NCBI RefSeq assembly: GCF_013030265.1
Contig: NZ_WPZQ01000011.1
Location: 62,001 to 126,000 of the forward strand
Direction of reading: 5' to 3'
Origin: Ruegeria arenilitoris
GTDB lineage: Bacteria > Pseudomonadota > Alphaproteobacteria > Rhodobacterales > Rhodobacteraceae
DNA: 64,000 nt
Part shown: piece after piece, positions 28,445 to 36,162 of the stretch
Position numbering within the stretch: the stretch's first letter is position 1
Layout: every line of letters starts with the position of its first letter
Program-made: the position numbers and the translations under genes
The notes under the pieces: model-generated
What the model was told of the DNA's origin: nothing
What the model saw: the letters and a program-made list of their open reading frames with translations, nothing else
The model's database searches: none

Positions 28445-29740
28445 ATGAACTGGCCCGAACAGATGGAGGACGAGGCGCCGGGCACCCGGTTCCTGCTGTA
28501 TCCGCAATCGCCCTTTCTTGAATCCAATGCTGTGCCGGAATTGGTGGAGATCTCTGCTCCGCCCGGTTCGATTGGTCCCGGCCCGGCGGGCCCACGCATG
28601 TACACAGTCGATCCGGTCGGCAAGACGACTCCATACGGTGCGAACGTCCAGGGACCGCATGGCCCGCACATGTACCTGCCTCCTTGGGATGGTTATATAC
28701 AGCCGCCTCCGTCTCCGGATGAGGACGGTAATTTCATCCATGTCCAACCCGGCGATCCCGGGTTTGAGGCGGCTCACCTTTTCGGCTCAGCACATTTCAC
28801 GATGGATGTCTGGGAGGGTTATTTCGGGCGACCGATCCCATGGCACTTTGCCCGCGATTTCGATCGTTTGGAGCTGTCACTACTTCCCAGTCTCGACAAT
28901 GCTCATATCGGGTGGGGCTTCCTGGAAACCGGAGGCACACATGAGCATGGCAATGAATACCGACCCTACAGCCTGAACTTTGATGTTGTCGCGCATGAGA
29001 TTGGGCATGCGATCATCTATAGCGTCATTGGGATGCCGTCGACCGAAGATGCATCCGGAGAATATTATGGGTTCCATGAATCTGCGGCGGACATGGTTGC
29101 CTTGCTGGCGTCCCTGCATTTTGGATCTGTTGTGGACGATCTGCTGAGAAACACCCGTGGAAATCTCTATACGTTCAACCGCTTAAACCGATTTGCGGAA
29201 CTGTCCGAGAACGCCCAGATTCGGACTGCCGCCAATGACAAGGTCCTGTCCGAATTCGCAGGCGGCTGGTCAAGTGAACACGATCTTTCCGAGCCTTTGA
29301 CCGGCGCAATGTTTGATATCTTCGTAGACATCTATCATGAGCGCTTGCTGCTGCATGGACTGATCTCAGCCGAGGAAGAGGATCTGTCAGACAAGCTCGA
29401 AGATTCCCCAGATTACAACGAGGTGATGCAAAATATCTTTGATGCGCGCTATGAGCAAAATCCTGAAGGGTTTCGCATCGCCTTGTTGGAGGCGCGCGAC
29501 TATCTTGGCACCTATCTGGCCGACACCTGGGAGAAGCTTGACGCTGATATGCTGAGCTATTTCGGAGTCGAAAAAGCCCTGCTTGCAGTTGATCAGGAAA
29601 TCACCGGTGGTGCGTTCCGAAATATCATCGAAGGCAACTTCAGAATGCGTGAAATCGGTTTGACAACAGCAGGTCCCCGACTGCCAGAAGCTGATGAAAA
29701 TAGTCATGCAAACTCTGTACGAACAAAAATACCAAATTGA
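28445..29740 (+). CDS. thermolysin-like (gluzincin) metallopeptidase, no signal peptide
   Basis: A 431-residue protein with ribosome-binding GGGAAGGGAA upstream. The zinc site is HEIGH (184-188) followed by HESAAD (211-216). The spacing HExxH-23-E-x3-D matches the gluzincin third ligand and the thermolysin E-x3-D pattern. Before the catalytic domain there is a proline/glycine-rich region (about residues 38-92: PPGSIGPGPAGP, GPHGPHMYLPP, IQPPPSPDEDG). No signal peptide or membrane segment is seen, so it is predicted cytoplasmic. It lies 42 bases after tfuA in the same direction. Proteolysis of a modified protein or leader removal is an attractive inference; no closer family was recognised. Confidence 0.75.
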   Translation: MNWPEQMEDEAPGTRFLLYPQSPFLESNAVPELVEISAPPGSIGPGPAGPRMYTVDPVGKTTPYGANVQGPHGPHMYLPPWDGYIQPPPSPDEDGNFIHVQPGDPGFEAAHLFGSAHFTMDVWEGYFGRPIPWHFARDFDRLELSLLPSLDNAHIGWGFLETGGTHEHGNEYRPYSLNFDVVAHEIGHAIIYSVIGMPSTEDASGEYYGFHESAADMVALLASLHFGSVVDDLLRNTRGNLYTFNRLNRFAELSENAQIRTAANDKVLSEFAGGWSSEHDLSEPLTGAMFDIFVDIYHERLLLHGLISAEEEDLSDKLEDSPDYNEVMQNIFDARYEQNPEGFRIALLEARDYLGTYLADTWEKLDADMLSYFGVEKALLAVDQEITGGAFRNIIEGNFRMREIGLTTAGPRLPEADENSHANSVRTKIPN

Positions 29741-29892
29741 CCCGAACGTAAATTGCTTTGTTTTGCGCGCATTTTGTGGCATTTAATACGCGGGTGAATT
29801 CTTATGAAACATTTGGTCCGAATTGATCGGGCCTCAAAGAGGGGGGGGCGCAGTCTCGGACTTCGCCAATCCCGTAATTGGGAGAAAGTGAT

Positions 29893-30777
29893 ATGTCTGA
29901 GTCGTTGCTCAGTTTTTCAGAAGTGCTTTTGTTTGGCCGCGCTGTAGATGATCTCAAACTCAAGAAAGACACACGGGTCCGTGTTGCCATTATTGACGAT
30001 GGCGTCACCTCGCTGCCCACCATCACAAGTGGTGTGATTGACGATGTGACCGTTGAGGTTGGTAACAAAGTTCTGGTTCAGATCAATGATGTTGATGTCT
30101 CAGGAGTTTACCGGGTTCAGAATTCGGGCGGCTCTCTCGTTCTGGGCAATCGGAGGTTAGAGCCGAAGGGTGACTTTGTATTTGTCAAAAAGGGGTCAAA
30201 GCACAAGCGCACGTTCTGGCAACAGACCGATGATGTCACCGCAGCAGCGGAACATCAGAAGTTCGAATTCAAAGGTAAACGCCGTCGCGGCAAAGGTGTG
30301 AACAATTTCCTTGGCGATCAGTTCCTTGATGGCGGACAACTGGCCAGAATTTACGGCTTCGCATTCGAGGGCGCCTACTACGAATTGCCTGAGCCCACCA
30401 TTTTCCTCGTGCATGGTGACGGAGATTTCGTCAACAAAGAGGGATCTGACAACAACGCACCGGGCAATCTGGCATCGCGTGCGCCAAACAACCCCAACCT
30501 TACCGGGATTGCCGCTGCCGATTTTCAGTTTGCGGACGACATTCGGGTCTGGAACTACAACAAAGCTGATTTCACCGTTCGTATGGATGTGATGACCGGC
30601 CAGTTCGAACAGGTACTGTTGGATGTCTGCTTCGGAGGTGATGGGCCTGGTGTCAGCGGCGCCCGCGTCAGTGGTGCACGTGTTAGCGGTGCACGGGTCA
30701 GTGGCGCAAGAGTGAGCGGCGCTCGCGTCAGCGGTGCACGGGTCAGTGGCGCAAGAGCTCGAGGCTCCGAAGATTAA
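29893..30777 (+). CDS. unrecognised protein with C-terminal VSGAR pentapeptide repeats
   Basis: A 294-residue protein starting at ATG 29893, preceded by GGGAGAAAGTGAT; a TTG 15 bases earlier is less likely. Residues 1-245 look beta-rich, with no signal peptide (VTVEVGNKVLVQIND, VYRVQNSGGSLVLGNRRLEP, then a basic KGKRRRGKG patch). There is a single Cys in LLDVCFGGDG near residue 245. Residues 254-288 are seven perfect VSGAR units, followed by ARGSED. In another register the unit reads ARVSG, close to the A(D/N)LxG pattern of pentapeptide-repeat beta-helices. It is the fourth gene after ycaO-tfuA-peptidase, with a 152-base gap. Substrate, scaffold or structural protein are all possible. Confidence 0.7.
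   Translation: MSESLLSFSEVLLFGRAVDDLKLKKDTRVRVAIIDDGVTSLPTITSGVIDDVTVEVGNKVLVQINDVDVSGVYRVQNSGGSLVLGNRRLEPKGDFVFVKKGSKHKRTFWQQTDDVTAAAEHQKFEFKGKRRRGKGVNNFLGDQFLDGGQLARIYGFAFEGAYYELPEPTIFLVHGDGDFVNKEGSDNNAPGNLASRAPNNPNLTGIAAADFQFADDIRVWNYNKADFTVRMDVMTGQFEQVLLDVCFGGDGPGVSGARVSGARVSGARVSGARVSGARVSGARVSGARARGSED
30652..30756 (+). repeat. seven tandem 15-bp units encoding VSGAR
   Basis: Seven in-frame 15-base units encode identical pentapeptides but use different codons (for example gtc/gtt/gtg for Val and cgc/cgt/cgg/aga for Arg). Units 3-4 and 6-7 share a longer nearly identical block, suggesting duplication of a two-unit segment. Codon divergence with perfect amino-acid identity points to selection on the peptide sequence rather than very recent slippage. 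Confidence 0.9.
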
Positions 30778-30819
30778 CTTGCATATGGCGCTGCGCTTGC
30801 CGATGTAGCGCTGTCAAAC

Positions 30820-30843
30820 AGGGGCGGCACATTATCCGCCCCT
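30820..30843. terminator. stem-loop after the VSGAR-protein gene
   Basis: AGGGGCGG - 8 bases - CCGCCCCT is a perfect 8-bp G/C-rich hairpin 43 bases after the stop codon. It is followed by AAAA rather than T on the plus strand. It may end the ycaO-region transcript or act on leftward transcripts; factor-independent termination is uncertain. The remaining sequence to 31056 shows no gene. Confidence 0.45.
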
Positions 30844-31056
30844 AAAACGCCTCTCAAACGCTGTTTGCTGGATCACCCCATCAAATCAGGGGACCAAACA
30901 CCGCGCTCACCATCGAATGCGGTAGCCGATTTGCGTGTTGGTGTGGTTTCGCTACTTCGATCAACAGAAGATCTTTCGGATGCAATAGCGGTGGTGCGAC
31001 CAGACACCTTGTGGCGCGATACTCCTTAGAAGTACTCCGTTTCAAAGAGGCAGGGC

Positions 31057-31851
31057 TTACGCGATAAAATCCTGATGCATGATGGTGTCGACCGTGATCC
31101 GCTCTAGTTCAGGAACAATTGCCAGAATCTCGCTGCCATTCTCAAGCGTCTCCGCAACTGGTTGAGAGCGCACCAATCCGCCCGCCTCACGAATGATCAG
31201 CACACCGGCCAGTGCGTCCCAAGCATTCAGATGAGCCTCGTAATATCCCTCAGCACGTCCTTGAGCGACCCACATCAGACTCACGGCAGCCGAACCATTG
31301 CGGCGATACTCCATGTTCGCATCAACCGTGTGCTGCACGATGTCCAAATATTCCTGAAGCGGTTTGCGAGATGAACGACCCAACAACAATACTGCCTGGT
31401 CGGGTTGGCTGCAATTCGAAACCTCAATTACAACCCCATTGCAGAAAGCGCCCTGATCTTTGGCAGCCCAGCACAACTCATCTCGGTCAGGCGCATAAAT
31501 TGCCCCAAGCATAATCTCTTCGTTTTCGCAGTATGCAATCGAGACAGCCCAATCCGGTAAACCTCTCATGTAGTTTGCCGTGCCATCAATCGGATCGACC
31601 ACCCAGATCGCCTCACTTTGCCCGGATTGGCCTTCTTCTTCGCCCAAGACCGCGTCCGATGGGTAGTATTCCTTGATCAAGGCGCGAATGCGCTGTTCGA
31701 CTTTGCGATCTGCAATTGTCACGAAATCCTGCAAACCTTTGACGGAAACAAAATCCTGATCTTTGTTTTTGTAGAGCTCGCGAGCCAAAGTGCCAGCTTC
31801 AACGGCTAAAAATCTGGCAAAATCCAGTTTGGTTTCAAATCTCTCAGTCAT
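31057..31851 (-). CDS. inositol monophosphatase family protein
   Basis: A 264-residue Mg2+-dependent phosphatase. Metal-binding motifs are visible: GEEEG near residue 71, WVVDPIDGTANYMRGLPDWAVS (about 83-104; the D-P-I-D-G-T signature) and AHLNAWDALAGVLIIREAGG near the C terminus (W-D-x-x-A-G). The family hydrolyses inositol-1-phosphate and other small phosphomonoesters such as histidinol phosphate or PAP. It is the last gene of the ABC-importer operon and overlaps the LacI regulator gene by 8 bases. Next to a glycerophosphodiesterase, a phosphomonoesterase step on an imported phosphoester is the natural inference. Confidence 0.9.
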   Translation of the reverse strand: MTERFETKLDFARFLAVEAGTLARELYKNKDQDFVSVKGLQDFVTIADRKVEQRIRALIKEYYPSDAVLGEEEGQSGQSEAIWVVDPIDGTANYMRGLPDWAVSIAYCENEEIMLGAIYAPDRDELCWAAKDQGAFCNGVVIEVSNCSQPDQAVLLLGRSSRKPLQEYLDIVQHTVDANMEYRRNGSAAVSLMWVAQGRAEGYYEAHLNAWDALAGVLIIREAGGLVRSQPVAETLENGSEILAIVPELERITVDTIMHQDFIA

Positions 31852-32863
31852 GCCTGTTCATTGTTGTCTGCCGAAAAATCGGTGTCAGTTTTTGATTGTA
31901 GTTTTGAATTGGTGCGTCGGGGTTTTCGATGCGATCCAGCATCTGGGTGACGGCGGCAAGCACTTGTTCCTCAGCGTCCTGCCGCATCGTCGATAGCTGA
32001 TAGGCCCCCCAACTAGCCTGTTCGATGTCGTCGCAGCCAACCACCTGCAGGTCTTCGGGAAACCGGGTGTGCCAGTCCGCGCGAAGCCGGTCCAGAACGC
32101 CCAGGGCCAACAGATCAGTCGAGCAGAACACACCATCGATCTGATCCAGCGAAAGACCCAGGTTTCCTGCTACGTCGTATCCTGCTGCATAGCTTTGGCT
32201 GGAAGATATGAATTCCGTAACCTCGATGCCTTCGGCATGACACTTCTCAATGAATGCGCGGGCGCGTCCGGTCACTGAATATGACGGTGCCTGAGGGTGA
32301 ACCACGGCCAAGCGACCCGCACCGGATCGGGTGAGCATCGTGTATGCCAACTCTCCGGCTTGTTGTACGTCGATTTGAACCGTGTCCGCGATGTCTTGGT
32401 TCGTGCCACGATTGATCAAGACAAGGGGCATGCGCAGGCGGCGACATTCCTGAATGATCTTTGAAGACGGCGTCGCTGATGTCACCATTACGCCAGCAAC
32501 ATTGTAGTTGAGCAGCACCGACATGAGTTGTTCGACACTTTCATGGGCGTCCACGGTCAGCAAAATCGGGCGATAACCGTGGCTGATGAACTCTTGCGCG
32601 GCAATTTTGACCTGCCGAGATCGGAACGGAGTATCCAGAGATGAAGCGACGATGCCAACCAGATTGGACTGTCGCGTTTGCAGACCGCGCGCCAGAAAGT
32701 TGACGCGATAACCCAACTCCTCAGCAGCTTTCAGAACCTTTTGGCGGGATTTGTCCGAAATAGCCCCGCCTTCGGTAAACGCCCTTGAGACCATCGAGCG
32801 TGAAACGCCCGCCCGGCGGGCAACGTCAAATGAGGTAACAGATTTTCTGGGTTCGTCAGTCAC
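31844..32863 (-). CDS. LacI-family transcriptional regulator
   Basis: A 339-residue regulator. The N-terminal HTH and hinge read TSFDVARRAGVSRSMVSRAFTEGGAISDKSRQKVLKAAEELGYRVNFLARGL (about residues 9-61), followed by a periplasmic-binding-protein-like effector domain (VGIVASSL, VMVTSATPSS, DGVFCSTDLLALGVLDRL, VVGCDDIEQASW). It is embedded in the operon it probably controls, overlapping both neighbours by 8 bases. Two CG-centred palindromes upstream of the first gene are candidate operators. The effector is likely the imported compound or its hydrolysis product. Confidence 0.92.
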   Translation of the reverse strand: MTDEPRKSVTSFDVARRAGVSRSMVSRAFTEGGAISDKSRQKVLKAAEELGYRVNFLARGLQTRQSNLVGIVASSLDTPFRSRQVKIAAQEFISHGYRPILLTVDAHESVEQLMSVLLNYNVAGVMVTSATPSSKIIQECRRLRMPLVLINRGTNQDIADTVQIDVQQAGELAYTMLTRSGAGRLAVVHPQAPSYSVTGRARAFIEKCHAEGIEVTEFISSSQSYAAGYDVAGNLGLSLDQIDGVFCSTDLLALGVLDRLRADWHTRFPEDLQVVGCDDIEQASWGAYQLSTMRQDAEEQVLAAVTQMLDRIENPDAPIQNYNQKLTPIFRQTTMNRHD

Positions 32864-34277
32864 TGATCAACCCCTTTTTGCGACAAATCTCTGCAAAACT
32901 AAACGGTTGATCAAGATTGACCAAGTCAGCCTTCGCGTCAGCGATTTTCTCGAGTGTTTCGCTCTCGTCGCCACCGTAAGCGATCATGAAGGGTATCCCG
33001 AGCTGGCGCAGCTTAGGAAATTCAGACCAGTCGTCCGATATCGTGTATTCGATCAGTTTTGGAGCCAGACAATTAAGAGCCTCATTCAGGCTGGGAAAAT
33101 CCTGTCGGCGCATCATCAGGTTCGCTTCGGAGGAAATCGCACGCATGTCGTGCAAGGATTGCGTCACGAAGGACCAGAAAAACACCCGATCCTGCATGTC
33201 GTGAGCTGTTACGCGATCCCAGACCAAATTCGCCGGTGCCGATTTCAGCTCGATATAGAGATGGCCGTCATAGGATTTGGCCAACTCCAACACTTCATCA
33301 AGCATGGGTATCTTTTCCTCGGCGTAGAACTGCGAAAACCAATCCCCGGCGCTCAGCAATTGTAGCTCTGCCAGGGTCCGGTCGCATACTGGCCCGGTTC
33401 CGTTAGTGGTGCGATCCAGAGTGGGGTCGTGCAAAACCACCAGTTGATCATCGGCTGTCACATGGACGTCGATCTCGACATGGCTAAAGCCTGCAGCAAA
33501 GCATGCGTGCGCAGCGGCAAGGGTGTTTTCAGGTGCGATTTTGTTGGCGCCTCGGTGACACACAACTTGCAATCCGTCGCGAAACTTAATCGGATTGACC
33601 AATTCGGGACGATCCGAACAGATTCCCAATACCGGCTTGTTGCGCAGTTTAGCCATTCGGACCGGATCTTCTTCGTGCCAAAGAACGACCTTCTGTCCGG
33701 TATTGCGGCACCGGTCAAAAAAGGCCTCATCCAGCAGATCCTGAGGGCGATCCAGCTTCTCCCAGCATAGATGAAGGATATCTGCCTCGGTTGCGATCTC
33801 GAATGGATCGATCCCGATTGGTATCAGGACAGCAACAGGGTAGGGGCAATCTGCAGCGCGCAGAGCTTGCACCGCAGTTGGATCAAAAGCACCAAGAATA
33901 GCGCGTTTCATCCCGACGGACTGAAGCAACTCTGATGTTGGTACGGCTGCATCCGGTGCCTTGATGTCCGCATAGATACCACAGCAGCGGTCCCGTGCCA
34001 GTTCGATGATCTGAGACAACAGAGGGGCTTCATCCTGACGAACTGCTGCCCGAATTTCTGCATATGTAAGGTGACGAAGGGCGCGCCCGTCTGCCAATGA
34101 AAAATCGTGAAAAGCGATGATCTGATTATCTGCTGTCAGGTGCAGATCCACCTCCCACATATCGGCGCCCAGATCGGCGGCCAGTGCAAATGCAGGCAGG
34201 GTGTTTTCCTGCGCATAGGCACTGGCCCCGCGATGCGCGATCGACAAGGGACGGGAGGGGGTCAACCAGTCCGACAT
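32856..34277 (-). CDS. tandem two-domain glycerophosphodiester phosphodiesterase
   Basis: A 473-residue protein holding two GDPD domains in one chain, where typical UgpQ-type enzymes have about 250 residues. Domain 1 has SIAHRGASAYAQENTLPAF (His15), WEVDLHLTAD and FHD. Domain 2 has VCHRGANKIAPENTLAAA (His241), VEIDVHVTADDQLVVLHDPTLDRTTNGTG and YIELKS. Both retain the HR...EN, E-x-D and HD catalytic positions; domain 1 lacks the DPTLDRTT segment and is shorter. There is no signal peptide, so hydrolysis is cytoplasmic after import. It overlaps the ATPase gene by one base. It should split glycerophosphodiesters into an alcohol and glycerol phosphate. Confidence 0.9.
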   Translation of the reverse strand: MSDWLTPSRPLSIAHRGASAYAQENTLPAFALAADLGADMWEVDLHLTADNQIIAFHDFSLADGRALRHLTYAEIRAAVRQDEAPLLSQIIELARDRCCGIYADIKAPDAAVPTSELLQSVGMKRAILGAFDPTAVQALRAADCPYPVAVLIPIGIDPFEIATEADILHLCWEKLDRPQDLLDEAFFDRCRNTGQKVVLWHEEDPVRMAKLRNKPVLGICSDRPELVNPIKFRDGLQVVCHRGANKIAPENTLAAAHACFAAGFSHVEIDVHVTADDQLVVLHDPTLDRTTNGTGPVCDRTLAELQLLSAGDWFSQFYAEEKIPMLDEVLELAKSYDGHLYIELKSAPANLVWDRVTAHDMQDRVFFWSFVTQSLHDMRAISSEANLMMRRQDFPSLNEALNCLAPKLIEYTISDDWSEFPKLRQLGIPFMIAYGGDESETLEKIADAKADLVNLDQPFSFAEICRKKGLISD

Positions 34278-35326
34278 CAGATGCGCGTTCCTTCGGGTGT
34301 AAAGGCCAATGCGTGATCCGAGGCGATACCCCAGTTCACGGTCTCACCCAGTTTCAGACGCGGTCCAGCAGGTTGGATTGACCGCAGAACCGACCCGTTG
34401 GGAAGGGTCACGTTATAAAGATCTTCGCGTCCTTGCGTTTCAACGAAACTGATCTTGCCCGTCAGGTCAGATCCGAATTGCGGGCCGAAATATTCAGGCC
34501 GGATGCCCAGTTGTACCTGACCATTGACCTTCGGTCTTAGAGTTTCGGCAATAGCAATACCGCTGTCGCCAATGCGGAACTGGCCATCAGCAACAGTAGC
34601 GTCCAGGAATGAAATCGGCGGGTTGCCAAGGAAACCGGCCACAAAGGTATCAACCGGATCGTTGTACATCTGGTCCGGTTCGCTCAGCTGTACGATTTTA
34701 CCATCCTTCATCAGCGCGATGCGATCGCACATTGACATTGCTTCGACCTGATCATGAGTCACGAGGATGGCCGTGATGCCGGTTTCCAGCTGAATGCGAC
34801 GAATTTCCGAGCGCATCTCAAGCCGTAGCTTAGCGTCGAGATTGGCCAGTGGTTCGTCCAGCAACAGCACATCCGGTTGTCGCACAAGCGCGCGGGCAAG
34901 AGCTACGCGCTGCTGCTGACCACCTGACAGCTGCGCCGGGCGACGATCTAGCAGTTCAGGGATATGCACCAGTTCCGCAATCTCAGCCACCTTGCGTGTG
35001 ATAGTCGCGTTATCCAGCTTCTGCACGCGCAAAGGGAAAGCAATATTTTCGCGAATGCTCATATGCGGGTAAAGCGCATAGTTCTGGAACACCACACCCA
35101 CGTTGCGCTTTTGCGAGGGCAGGTCCGAGACATTGCGATCCCCGAAGTGCAGCGTACCACCATTCATCCGGTGGATACCGCAGATGGTAAACAGCGTGGT
35201 GGACTTGCCGCAGCCAGATGGACCCAGCAGCGCCATCATCTCACCGCTCTCTACCGTAAGGTTCAGCTTATCGATGACGGTAAGGCCGTCGAAGGTTTTG
35301 GTGAAGTTTTCGAGCCTAAGTTGCAT
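34277..35326 (-). CDS. ABC transporter ATP-binding protein, UgpC/MalK type
   Basis: A 349-residue ATPase with Walker A GPSGCGKST, Q-loop VVFQNYALYPHMSI, signature LSGGQQQRVALARAL, Walker B VLLLDEPLANLD and switch VTHDQVEAM. A C-terminal TOBE/regulatory domain follows from about residue 235 (LGIRPEYFGPQ). This is the CUT1 (oligosaccharide / glycerol-3-phosphate) class. It joins the permease gene by a one-base overlap. The downstream GDPD gene makes a glycerophosphodiester-like substrate likely. Confidence 0.93.
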   Translation of the reverse strand: MQLRLENFTKTFDGLTVIDKLNLTVESGEMMALLGPSGCGKSTTLFTICGIHRMNGGTLHFGDRNVSDLPSQKRNVGVVFQNYALYPHMSIRENIAFPLRVQKLDNATITRKVAEIAELVHIPELLDRRPAQLSGGQQQRVALARALVRQPDVLLLDEPLANLDAKLRLEMRSEIRRIQLETGITAILVTHDQVEAMSMCDRIALMKDGKIVQLSEPDQMYNDPVDTFVAGFLGNPPISFLDATVADGQFRIGDSGIAIAETLRPKVNGQVQLGIRPEYFGPQFGSDLTGKISFVETQGREDLYNVTLPNGSVLRSIQPAGPRLKLGETVNWGIASDHALAFTPEGTRI

Positions 35327-36153
35327 CAGCCTTTCGAGCCCCCGCCGTAGATATTCATGAGTTTTTTCTGGAATACCAGATAGATGAGGATTACCGGCAG
35401 TGCGTAGAACAAGCCCACCGATTTAAAGAGGTTGAAGTCGACCTCCAAACTGTCATCCAGCAGGAAGTACGCCAGATAGGTCGACAGAACCTGCGCGTCG
35501 CTGCCCGGAGCAAGGACCAACGGCAGGATGAATTCGCTCCACCCCGACAGGAAGGAGAAGATCAGCAACGCAGACAGGCCCGGCTGCACCTGCGGCAGGA
35601 CCAACTTGCGCCAGACCATGAAACGGCTCGCGCCGTCCTGTACACCGGCCATCTCGATCTCCCACGGGACGGTGTCGTAGAAGCCTTTCATAACCCAGAT
35701 GCCAAAGGGCAGTTCCAGCGCAGCCTTGACCATGATGACGCCGATCAGCGTATCGAAAAGGCCAAGGAATTGCAGGATCAGAAAGATCGCGATGATCAGG
35801 GTGATCGTCGGGAACGCGTGCAGGATGATGACACCCGCCAGAAAGAACCGCCGCGCCGGGAAGTTAAGGCGCGACAGCGCATAGGCCGAGGTCAGCGAAG
35901 TGACACAGACGATGGCCGCTGTAGAACCCGCAAAGATGAAGGTGTTGATCGTTGCGATCCACACTGATCCCCGTCCCGTGGTATCATCCCAAAGGAACCG
36001 CCAATGGTGGAAGGTGAATTCCGAAGGTATCAGACTGCCGGGCTCTGCATCGGTGATCGAGTCCACCAATGTAAAGGCGTACATGATCACCAGTGGCAGC
36101 GACAGGATCGTCAGCAGCGCAATAACCGGAAGCGAGCGAAAGTTCGATGTCAT
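35326..36153 (-). CDS. ABC transporter permease, CUT1 family (MalG/UgpE type)
   Basis: A 275-residue inner-membrane permease with six hydrophobic segments. The cytoplasmic EAA loop reads VPWEIEMAGVQDGASRFMVWRKLVLPQVQPGLSA (about 180-213), which contacts the ATPase. The first TM segment is LPVIALLTILSLPLVIMYAFTLV. It pairs with the longer permease encoded 9 bases upstream to form the membrane channel. Confidence 0.92.
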   Translation of the reverse strand: MTSNFRSLPVIALLTILSLPLVIMYAFTLVDSITDAEPGSLIPSEFTFHHWRFLWDDTTGRGSVWIATINTFIFAGSTAAIVCVTSLTSAYALSRLNFPARRFFLAGVIILHAFPTITLIIAIFLILQFLGLFDTLIGVIMVKAALELPFGIWVMKGFYDTVPWEIEMAGVQDGASRFMVWRKLVLPQVQPGLSALLIFSFLSGWSEFILPLVLAPGSDAQVLSTYLAYFLLDDSLEVDFNLFKSVGLFYALPVILIYLVFQKKLMNIYGGGSKG

Positions 36154-36162
36154 GACAGGCCC

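Noticed and set aside
30652..30756. Tandem repeat as a possible CRISPR array
   Set aside because: Units are 15 bases with no spacers and encode an in-frame pentapeptide, so this is a coding repeat.
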